From: an uncultured Acetobacter sp.
GTDB lineage: Bacteria > Pseudomonadota > Alphaproteobacteria > Acetobacterales > Acetobacteraceae
Length of the DNA stretch: 6,413 nucleotides
Assembly: GCF_937875265.1 (NCBI RefSeq)
Contig: NZ_CALLXM010000294.1
Location: 1 to 6,413 of the forward strand
Reading direction: 5' to 3'
Part shown: positions 1-6,045 of the stretch, piece by piece
How the letters are laid out: each line of letters opens with the position of its first letter
Position numbering within the stretch: the stretch's first letter is position 1
Position numbers and translations under genes: made by a program
The notes under the pieces: generated by a model
What the model was told of the DNA's origin: nothing
Database searches by the model: none
The model's input: only the letters and a program-made list of their open reading frames with translations

Positions 1-725
1 AGGGCGAAGTGCTGGGGCTGATTGGCCCGAACGGGGCAGGGAAAAGCACACTGCTGCGCCTTCTCGCCGGGTTGAAAGCGCCAGACACGGGCCTTTTACA
101 GCTTGATGGCCAGAATCTTGCCACAGCGGCAGCACCGTGGCGTGCCCGTCAGATTGCATTCATGCCGCAGGACATAGTGCGACCGCCCCCCATGCAGGTG
201 CGTCATGTGGCGGCCCTTGGCAGGCTTGCGCATGGTGAAACAGGGGCGGTGGCGCTGCATCACCCTAAAGTCACAGACGCACTCCAGAAAACTGGCTTAT
301 TGCAAAGCGCTGACCGTCCAGCGCATCGTCTTTCAGGTGGAGAGCTTGCCCGGCTGGCCCTGTGCCGCATGCTTTGTGTAGATGCACCCGTCCTGCTGGC
401 GGATGAGCCCGTGGCGGCACTGGACCCGGCATATGCCTTGATGGTGATGTCACTCTTCCAGCAAGCCGCTCATCAGGATGGCAAAGCCGTGGTTGTTGTG
501 CTGCATGATCTGGCTCTGGCCGCCCGCTTTTGCGATCAGCTTGTCCTGATGCAGAATGGTGGGGTGCGTGCGCATGGCGTGCCGGAACACGTGCTGGCAG
601 AGCCATTGGTGCGGGACGTGTATCATGTCTCGACACAGAGGATTGGGGCCATCCCTGTGCCGTGGGATTTGTGTTCCGGTCCGGCGGCCGATGTTTCCGA
701 ACCTGATGAGAGCAAGTCGTTCTGA
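1..725 (+). CDS. ABC transporter ATP-binding protein, FecE/HmuV-like (iron-siderophore, heme or cobalamin uptake), 5' truncated by the window
   Basis: This is the cytoplasmic ATPase subunit of an ABC importer, missing its N-terminus. The frame is open back to the window edge, with Gly-Glu codons before the GTG at 9. Family members normally have about 30 residues before the Walker A loop, so the true start lies left of the window. Counting from the GTG at 9, the visible motifs are Walker A GPNGAGKST (6-14), Q-loop Gln54, signature LSGGE (108-112), Walker B VLLADEP with catalytic Glu133, D-loop ALDP, and H-loop His166. All are intact, so the domain should be active. The sequence style, with a MPQD Q-loop and a C-terminal stretch ending GAIPVPWD, fits the FecCD/BtuCD-associated group that imports ferric siderophores, heme or B12. 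The substrate cannot be read from the ATPase alone. The partner permease and binding protein are presumably upstream. The last 20 or so residues are polar and poorly conserved. It converges on the phytochrome gene. Confidence 0.9.
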   Translation, partial: GEVLGLIGPNGAGKSTLLRLLAGLKAPDTGLLQLDGQNLATAAAPWRARQIAFMPQDIVRPPPMQVRHVAALGRLAHGETGAVALHHPKVTDALQKTGLLQSADRPAHRLSGGELARLALCRMLCVDAPVLLADEPVAALDPAYALMVMSLFQQAAHQDGKAVVVVLHDLALAARFCDQLVLMQNGGVRAHGVPEHVLAEPLVRDVYHVSTQRIGAIPVPWDLCSGPAADVSEPDESKSF

Positions 726-734
726 AAAGGTCTG

Positions 735-3281
735 TTACCCGATAAGTTTTTCCATCTCACGGATCAGGGTGAGGGGGGCATAAGGTTTGCGTACCACCGG
801 TACATCCTGAAGCTCGGTGGGGATCATGGAGCGGTCCGCGTAGCCGGTGGCAAACAGGAACGGGATATTCTTCTCCCGCAATGCGCGGGCGACATCGGTC
901 GATGTTTCATCACCAAGGTTGAAGTCCAGCAAGGCAATATCCGGCTTTTCTAACTGAATGGCCTGAAGCGCTTCATACACGGAAGACACAGTGCGAACCT
1001 GTGTAATGCCGTGGTCTGCCAGAGCCTGCTCCACATCCATCGCAATCAGAAGCTGGTCTTCAACAATCAGGACACCCCTATCGTGCAACCGGGTAAGGTC
1101 TGCCTGCATGGTATCTGCCGTCAGGGTTTCCTGCATGGTGCTGTTCTCCTGTCTGATCAACGCAGCATGGTGGCTGGGAAGATCAAAACGGATGAAAAGC
1201 CCTTCCGTTCGAAATTCTTTTGTAGTTTTGCCCTGCAATTCATGCGGGACAGCCCGGTCCAGCAGGATGGAACCAAACCCTTTCCGGTCAGGCGCCTGCG
1301 TTACCGGCCCTCCTGTTTCCTGCCACGTCATGACCCAGTCCTGCGTGGTCTCATCCTGCCACCATGTGACGTGCAGGCGACCTTCCCGCTTGGAAAAGGC
1401 ACCGTATTTGGCTGCGTTGGTCGCCAGCTCATGCACAATAAGCGCTATGACGGAAAGGGAACGCCCCGTCAGCCAGATGGAGGGGCCAGAAAGCGTAATG
1501 ATGTCCGGCAGGAGCTGATAAGGCGCCAGTTCTGCTTCCAGAAGCGGGTAAAGCAGGCCGCCACCATCGGTGCGCACAACCTGATCATGCGCGTAGGCCA
1601 GCGCCTTCACCCGGCCTTGCAACACGGTAAAATGCTCTTGCAAAGTGCGGCCTTCCGGCACGGGCCGCGCCATGAGGGACTGCACGACGGCCAGAATGTT
1701 TTTAACCCGGTGGCTCAGTTCCTCATTCAGCATACGCTGGCGCGTATCGGCCTGAGCGCGCTCCTTCAGCTGTTGCTGGTGGTATGCGCCCATCACCTCA
1801 ATCAACCCGGAGCGGATCAGCCCGGCTGCCTCCAGATTGTTATCTGTCCAAGGCAGACATTTTTTCTGCACATCTTCTTTCCAGATGGCAAAGCTGTTGC
1901 GCGGGGTAAGCCGTGGGCCAAGCGGGCCGTTGGTGTAGGTTTTATTCGGATCTCCACCCCAGTTGAGAGTTTGCAGAATCTCTCGTCGGAACAGAAAAAC
2001 ATAATCCCCCGGCTGCGCCGAGATGGGAATAATCATGACGCCCGCAACCTCGGGCAGCAGGGCCGATGCGTCTGGCGTGATGCCGATAAGATGGTCCGTG
2101 TGCCAGATATGGTGGCCAGCGTGAGCATGCGCGAGGGAAACAAGACCCAGAACAACATCCGGCGCGGAAGGGGCTGCATTATGCGTGGTCCATTGTCCGT
2201 TGATCCACAACCCAATGCCATCGCAGGGGATGAGGGGCTCCAGATCAGCAATGTGTTCCCGCAGGTAAGAGGGCATGTCCGACATCGGGACAGCGTCTCT
2301 CAGAAAATTTTCAATCAGGCTGTGCGTCTGCTGGGTCACCTGCAAACGGCTGGTTCTGAGCAGAACGACAATGCGGAGTGCAACAAACTCGCCGAAAATC
2401 TTGACGATTGTGCGTTCTCCGAGCGTCAGGATTTTGGGGGAATAGTTGTGGCAGGCAATCATGCCCCACAATTTTCCATCCACCATCAGGGAAATGGACA
2501 TGGAGGCCCCAACGCCCATGTTGGTCAGATATTCGCAATGTATGGGGGAGACACTGCGCAACTGGGACAAAGACATATCCAGAGAGCCAAGCCCCGGTAG
2601 CTCCTGCAACGGAACGGGCGTGTAGCTGACATCGCCGATCATGCGGATCAAAGCGCGCCGATACAGGTCTCTGGCCTGCACAGGGATATCAGCGCTGGGG
2701 AAATGCTGGCCCAGAAAGCTTTCCAGTGCGGAGGAGCGGGCCTCAGCAACAATCTTGCCTGACCAGTCCGGGTCAAAGCGATAGATCATCACACGGTCAT
2801 AATGCAGCATGCCCCGCATAAGCCGCACCACGGCTTTGAAAAGCTTCTCCATGTCCGACATGTCGCGCAGGCGGTCCAGCATCATCCGCAGGCTGGCAAC
2901 GGACTGGCTGTTTTCTTCAGGAGCGCTTTCTGGTTCGCACTCAATAACAACATCATCCCCGGAAACATGGATCGAGAGATCGAACGCTGTGTCTTTTGTA
3001 ATACGCACGCCAAAAATATAGGCCGGACGACCAAGCGAGAGGCTGTTGGTCAGCGCATTCCGCAATGCGTGCAGTGTGGCTGGAGTCAGATACTCAGCAA
3101 GCGGCACGCCCGGCATCAGCCCTTGCAGGCCGAGCATGGCGGCGGCATTTGCAGACACACGACGTAGCGTGAAGCTATCCCGGTCACACGTCAGCAGGCA
3201 GCCATGAGGCTGAATACTGCCCGGAATATGGATGGGCTCTTTATCGCAACTGGTAAGATCTGCCTGACCAAATTCAACCAT
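735..3281 (-). CDS. bphP: Bacteriophytochrome: PAS-GAF-PHY photosensor, HWE histidine kinase and C-terminal receiver (848 aa)
   Basis: This is a cytoplasmic red/far-red light-sensing hybrid kinase that binds biliverdin. Cys12, in an SCDKEPIHIPGSIQPHG context, is the expected chromophore attachment residue and also confirms this start, because no later Met would keep it. The GAF domain (about 140-305) has Tyr167, the DIP motif (198-200), Tyr207, Arg213, Arg242, His248, Tyr251, Ser260, Ser262 and His278, all equivalent to known biliverdin-pocket residues. The PHY domain (about 320-500) has a tongue with WGGDP (441-445) and PRNSF (460-464). The kinase H-box is at ELSHRVKN with phosphoacceptor His524. 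The N-box HELATN (617-622), Trp653 and Glu655 are the residues that define the HWE family. A receiver (about 735-848) has Glu741/Asp742, phosphoacceptor Asp786, Thr812 in FATGY and Lys832, all intact. Its ATG sits inside the end of the heme oxygenase gene (overlap ATGGTTGA), which suggests translational coupling. No output domain is present, so signalling must go to another protein. Confidence 0.96.
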   Translation of the reverse strand: MVEFGQADLTSCDKEPIHIPGSIQPHGCLLTCDRDSFTLRRVSANAAAMLGLQGLMPGVPLAEYLTPATLHALRNALTNSLSLGRPAYIFGVRITKDTAFDLSIHVSGDDVVIECEPESAPEENSQSVASLRMMLDRLRDMSDMEKLFKAVVRLMRGMLHYDRVMIYRFDPDWSGKIVAEARSSALESFLGQHFPSADIPVQARDLYRRALIRMIGDVSYTPVPLQELPGLGSLDMSLSQLRSVSPIHCEYLTNMGVGASMSISLMVDGKLWGMIACHNYSPKILTLGERTIVKIFGEFVALRIVVLLRTSRLQVTQQTHSLIENFLRDAVPMSDMPSYLREHIADLEPLIPCDGIGLWINGQWTTHNAAPSAPDVVLGLVSLAHAHAGHHIWHTDHLIGITPDASALLPEVAGVMIIPISAQPGDYVFLFRREILQTLNWGGDPNKTYTNGPLGPRLTPRNSFAIWKEDVQKKCLPWTDNNLEAAGLIRSGLIEVMGAYHQQQLKERAQADTRQRMLNEELSHRVKNILAVVQSLMARPVPEGRTLQEHFTVLQGRVKALAYAHDQVVRTDGGGLLYPLLEAELAPYQLLPDIITLSGPSIWLTGRSLSVIALIVHELATNAAKYGAFSKREGRLHVTWWQDETTQDWVMTWQETGGPVTQAPDRKGFGSILLDRAVPHELQGKTTKEFRTEGLFIRFDLPSHHAALIRQENSTMQETLTADTMQADLTRLHDRGVLIVEDQLLIAMDVEQALADHGITQVRTVSSVYEALQAIQLEKPDIALLDFNLGDETSTDVARALREKNIPFLFATGYADRSMIPTELQDVPVVRKPYAPLTLIREMEKLIG

Positions 3282-3843
3282 GAGTGTGTTCCGTAAGGCT
3301 GTCCGTGCGCCTTACGGCATCAATGGCATAACGAAAAAGAGTATGAGCCGCTGCGGCTGCTGCCTTTGCATCCCATTCAGGTGCAGCATCCAGCAGGCGC
3401 AGAAACGCCTGCCAGTTGTCCGGAGAGGCGGTCTGGACTGCCAGGTGACGGGCTCCGAAGTCTTTTGTAAATCCGAGCGTAGAAACCTGTTTGGCCAGAA
3501 GGCGTGCCCCCAGCGAAGACCCTTCCAGAACGTAAAGCATACCCAGCAGAGCAGAGACGCTGGCCGGAGGAGCTAGGGCCGAGACCGGTGCGCTGGTTTC
3601 GCGCAGGTCCTGCAAATCAGCCTGCATCAGAGGTGTTAAGGATGCCGGGGCCCAGCCGGAAAGGGCATCTGGCCATGCAGCAACCATAATGGCCTGTTCC
3701 GCACCGGCCCGGAATGCGGCAAGGCTTTTCAGGTATCTGCGATAGGCGGCTTCAGATGTCAGAGGGCCAATCAGCTGATCCAGCTCCTGATGATCAGAGT
3801 GCGTTGCTGCGCGCAGAAAGAAGCGACGCGTTTCGTGATCCAT
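3274..3843 (-). CDS. bphO: Biliverdin-producing heme oxygenase (BphO type)
   Basis: This is a soluble 189-residue enzyme, of normal length for bacterial heme oxygenases, that opens heme to biliverdin with release of iron and CO. The N-terminus has the proximal helix, where the pattern ATHSDHQELD (13-22) aligns with the ATxxxH motif of heme oxygenases, making His18 the probable heme ligand; His15 is the alternative. The distal helix is recognisable at LYVLEGSSLGARLL (103-116), with the flexible glycines Gly108 and Gly112 that let the helix move over the heme. There is no signal peptide or membrane segment. The start is supported by GAGG six bases upstream of the ATG. The gene is first in an operon with the phytochrome, its stop overlapping the next start by 8 nt. 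This is the classical arrangement by which a bacteriophytochrome is supplied with chromophore. A role in recovering iron from heme is possible in addition, given the iron-type ABC ATPase on the far side of the phytochrome. Confidence 0.93.
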   Translation of the reverse strand: MDHETRRFFLRAATHSDHQELDQLIGPLTSEAAYRRYLKSLAAFRAGAEQAIMVAAWPDALSGWAPASLTPLMQADLQDLRETSAPVSALAPPASVSALLGMLYVLEGSSLGARLLAKQVSTLGFTKDFGARHLAVQTASPDNWQAFLRLLDAAPEWDAKAAAAAAHTLFRYAIDAVRRTDSLTEHTHG

Positions 3844-3849
3844 GCCGAG

Positions 3850-3853
3850 CCTC
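3850..3853 (-). promoter_or_regulatory. Ribosome binding site of the heme oxygenase gene
   Basis: GAGG on the minus strand lies six bases before the ATG at 3843 and supports that start codon. Confidence 0.6.
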
Positions 3854-3870
3854 GCACCATCTGGAAAAGG

Positions 3871-3899
3871 ATTACGCCAGAAGGCGCTGCGTGTTTCAA
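3871..3899 (-). promoter_or_regulatory. Candidate sigma70-type promoter for the heme oxygenase-phytochrome operon
   Basis: Reading the minus strand, TTGAAA (3894-3899) matches five of six bases of the -35 consensus and CGTAAT (3871-3876) matches four of six of the -10. The spacer is exactly 17 bases. Transcription would begin near 3863-3866, giving a leader of about 20-25 nt with the GAGG ribosome site. The -35 overlaps the T-run of the upstream terminator, so the previous unit ends where this one begins. The spacer contains a short inverted repeat (CGCC-TTCT-GGCG) that could be an operator or chance. Confidence 0.5.
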
Positions 3900-3940
3900 A
3901 AAAGCAGGCAACAGGATCTGCGTATCAGTAACCTGTTGCC
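3898..3940 (-). terminator. Rho-independent terminator downstream of the GH15 gene
   Basis: On the minus strand a perfect 9-bp inverted repeat, GGCAACAGG (3932-3940) and CCTGTTGCC (3907-3915), encloses a 16-base loop. It is followed by TGC and then six T residues (to 3898). It lies about 118 bases beyond the GH15 stop and before the heme oxygenase operon, so it probably ends GH15 transcription. It could instead act as a leader attenuator if the heme oxygenase promoter lies further upstream, but a good promoter is seen just after it. Confidence 0.75.
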
Positions 3941-4057
3941 ATCATCGCATTCATACACTGGCCACGCAATATTTGGGCATAGAATGATACGGTTTGTTTA
4001 TTATCACAATTCCGTATTTATTTACATCAGGAGGCAAGGGTTACCGTAATCTGGAGA

Positions 4058-5866
4058 TCATTCCTGTTGTTCAGCAGAAAGCGTCAGGGCTGTATGAATC
4101 AATGCAAGATGTGAAAAGGCTTGTGGAAAATTTCCAAGCTGAACGTTGTTCTCTGGATCATATTCTTCTGCAAGCAGGCCAACATCGTTCCGTAAACTGA
4201 GTAGTTTTTCAAATAAGGTTACAGCTTCCTGCTTTCGGCCTGTCAGCGCATAGGCGTCAGCAAGCCAGAAAGAGCAGGCAAGGAAAGCTCCTTCCGTAGA
4301 TTGCAGCCCGTCAACATTTCCATGTGTTTCGTATCTTTTAAGAAATCCATTATGCAGAAGCCGCTTTTCAATCATGACAATTGTCTGCTGAATGCGCGGG
4401 TCATTGTAAGGCAAAAAGCCAGTACGGGGGATGAGCAGAAGGGAGGCATCCAGATCGTCGCTGCCATAAAACTGCACAAAGCTGCCGATTGCCTCATTAA
4501 ATCCTTTGGAACAGATATCGGCATACAGGTCATCTCGCGTTTGGGTCCAGCTATCTCTGGGGCCAGGAAGACCATAGCGCTCCATGTCGCGCAGAGACGC
4601 ATCAAACGTAAACCACGCCATGACTCTGGAATGAACAAACGGTTTTGGGCCTCCGCGTACTTCCCAGATACCCTGGTCGGGCTGTTTCCAGATTTTCTGA
4701 AGCCAGTTGAGCAAATGGGTTTGTAGCGACCATGCTGATTCACTTGTTCCCAGCCCCGCTGCGCGTCCAAGTTGGGCGACGTGCGCCATAATGCCGTAAA
4801 CGTCGAGCTGTACCTGATCTGACGCTGCGTTACCTATGCGCACTGGGTATGCTTTATGGTAACCCTGCAGGTGGTCAACAGTCCATTCCCGCAGTTCGCG
4901 TTCTCCGCAAATACCATACATAATTTGAAGCTGGCTGGCATCACCAGCAATGCTACGGTGCAACCAGTCACGCCACGCCTGCGCTTCGGCGTAGTATCCG
5001 CAGGAAATAAATGCGGAAAGGGTGAGTGCCGCATCACGAAGCCAGCAATACCGATAATCCCAGTTGCGGATACCCCCCGGGTCTTCCGGCAGAGAGGTCG
5101 TGGGGGCGGCAACAATACCGCCAGTTGGTGCGTAGGTTAGCGCCTTGAGCACGATGAGCGAGCGTATCACTGCATCGCGCCACGGACCCTGGTAAGTGCA
5201 TTGATTACACCATGCCTGCCACCATTGCTCGGTATGAGCCAGAGCCGTCTCTGCATCCAGAAGTGAGGGCAAGGGGCAATGTGATGGCGCGTGCTGTAGA
5301 ACAAAGGTTTCAGTCTGGCCTTCTTCAAGTAAGAACAAGGCTTCAGTTGTCAGGTCCCGCCCATGCAACGGTACGGTGGAGCGAAGCGCCAACTGATCCG
5401 GGCCCGCGATGGCGCGTATCCCGTGCTCTCCATGCAGCCGGGTCACCCAGGGAACAGTCAGCCCATAATCAAACCGCAGAAGAACGCTCAAACGCATCTG
5501 CACGTTCCCACGCACGGCGGTTACACGACGGATGAGAGAGCGATGTTCCTGTTCCACCGGCATGCACTCAACAAGAGTAACCTCGCCGCTTTCGGTCACA
5601 AACGTGGTTTCTAAAATAAGAGTATTTTCACGATAGCGGCGCTGCACGCTGAGCACAGGTTCTGCTGGATGCAAGGCCCAGTGACCGTTTTCAGCCGAGC
5701 CCAGCAGTGCTGCAAGGCAGGCCGGACTATCAAAGCGGGGGAAGCACAGCCAGTCTATGGTGCCATCTTTGCCTGCCAGAGCAGCAGTATGGCAATCCCC
5801 AAGTAAAGCATAGTCCTCAATAGGAAGGGGGAGTAGACGGCGCGTGGCCGTATCATGATGTAGCAT
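4058..5866 (-). CDS. Glycoside hydrolase family 15 protein (glucoamylase/trehalase-like), 602 aa
   Basis: This is a complete GH15-type enzyme of normal length for the bacterial cytoplasmic branch. It has no signal peptide, so it acts inside the cell. An N-terminal beta-sandwich domain (about 1-215) opens with IEDYALLGD and DGTIDWLCFPRFDSP (34-48). The catalytic (alpha/alpha)6 barrel follows, with the family hallmarks TTSLPE (256-261), NWDYRYCWLRDA (268-279), YPVRIGNAA (340-348), LDVYG (354-358), GIWEVRG (399-405) and STEGAFLACSFW (523-534), and near the end LLAEEYDP (564-571). Glu402 is the likely general acid, and Glu567 or Glu568 the likely general base. Known substrates of this branch are alpha-glucans, trehalose and related disaccharides, and the sequence does not tell them apart. 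In many Proteobacteria such genes sit beside otsA and otsB of trehalose synthesis; none is visible here. The start is supported by AAGGA seven bases before the ATG. Upstream is a stress-type promoter site; downstream is a terminator. Confidence 0.94.
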   Translation of the reverse strand: MLHHDTATRRLLPLPIEDYALLGDCHTAALAGKDGTIDWLCFPRFDSPACLAALLGSAENGHWALHPAEPVLSVQRRYRENTLILETTFVTESGEVTLVECMPVEQEHRSLIRRVTAVRGNVQMRLSVLLRFDYGLTVPWVTRLHGEHGIRAIAGPDQLALRSTVPLHGRDLTTEALFLLEEGQTETFVLQHAPSHCPLPSLLDAETALAHTEQWWQAWCNQCTYQGPWRDAVIRSLIVLKALTYAPTGGIVAAPTTSLPEDPGGIRNWDYRYCWLRDAALTLSAFISCGYYAEAQAWRDWLHRSIAGDASQLQIMYGICGERELREWTVDHLQGYHKAYPVRIGNAASDQVQLDVYGIMAHVAQLGRAAGLGTSESAWSLQTHLLNWLQKIWKQPDQGIWEVRGGPKPFVHSRVMAWFTFDASLRDMERYGLPGPRDSWTQTRDDLYADICSKGFNEAIGSFVQFYGSDDLDASLLLIPRTGFLPYNDPRIQQTIVMIEKRLLHNGFLKRYETHGNVDGLQSTEGAFLACSFWLADAYALTGRKQEAVTLFEKLLSLRNDVGLLAEEYDPENNVQLGNFPQAFSHLALIHTALTLSAEQQE

Positions 5867-5873
5867 ACCGGCG

Positions 5874-5878
5874 TCCTT
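5874..5878 (-). promoter_or_regulatory. Ribosome binding site of the GH15 gene
   Basis: AAGGA on the minus strand lies seven bases before the ATG at 5866. It fixes that start, which also gives the full conserved N-terminus. Confidence 0.7.
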
Positions 5879-5914
5879 ATACTAAAAACGAAAGAAAAAG
5901 ATCTCTCCCGTTTG

Positions 5915-5939
5915 AACGACGCATGAGTGTAATTGTTCC
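5915..5939 (-). promoter_or_regulatory. Candidate EcfG (general stress response sigma factor) promoter for the GH15 gene
   Basis: On the minus strand GGAAC (5935-5939) is followed after exactly 16 bases by CGTT (5915-5918). This matches the promoter known for the alphaproteobacterial general stress sigma factor EcfG: GGAAC, 16 or 17 bases, CGTT. Transcription would start about 6-8 bases further on, giving a leader of roughly 40 nt before the ATG at 5866. No competing sigma70 promoter of good quality is seen in this gap. The site sits between the terminator of the gene to the right and the GH15 start, which is where a promoter is expected. The match is exact in both elements, but use by EcfG is inferred. 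Confidence 0.7.
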
Positions 5940-5980
5940 TTTAATTAAGTAATGGCGCAGAAAACCTGCTTCTGCACTAT

Positions 5981-6036
5981 AAAAACGGAGCTTCCATTTG
6001 GAAGGCCTTCAATCAGACAGGCTTTCCAAATGGAGC
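5981..6036 (-). terminator. Rho-independent terminator of the partial gene to the right
   Basis: On the minus strand the arm at 6020-6036 pairs with the arm at 5990-6007 over about 17 base pairs, with one bulged A and one A-C mismatch, around a 12-base loop. TCCG and five T residues (5981-5985) follow. It begins 10 bases after the stop codon at 6046. Each arm is itself nearly palindromic around TTCCA-TT-TGGAA, so alternative smaller hairpins can form. On the opposite strand the stem is not followed by T residues, so it is directional. Confidence 0.8.
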
Positions 6037-6045
6037 AGACGCAGA

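Noticed and set aside
1011..2600. A 529-residue open frame on the plus strand opposite the phytochrome gene.
   Set aside because: It lies fully antisense to a gene with every expected domain and residue, shows no recognisable motif, and is a by-product of the codon use of the real gene.
3875..3886. Small inverted repeat CGCC-AGAA-GGCG between the -35 and -10 of the bphO promoter candidate.
   Set aside because: Four-base arms of G and C are common by chance. It is noted in the promoter entry but is not enough to call an operator.
3987..4017. Inverted repeat ATACGG / CCGTAT with a 19-base spacer downstream of the GH15 stop.
   Set aside because: Only six base pairs with no T-run close to the stem on the relevant strand; chance is likely, and a better terminator lies further on.
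3714..4049. A 111-residue plus-strand frame running through the end of bphO and the intergenic region.
   Set aside because: No family resemblance and no convincing ribosome site, and it crosses the terminator and promoter of the opposite strand.
3994..4200. A 68-residue plus-strand frame that starts in the intergenic gap and enters the 3' end of the GH15 gene.
   Set aside because: Most of it is antisense to the conserved end of the GH15 protein, and its start has no clear ribosome site.
5876..5881. TATAAG just upstream of the GH15 start as a possible -10 element.
   Set aside because: It overlaps the ribosome binding site and would leave almost no leader, and no matching -35 is seen at the correct distance.
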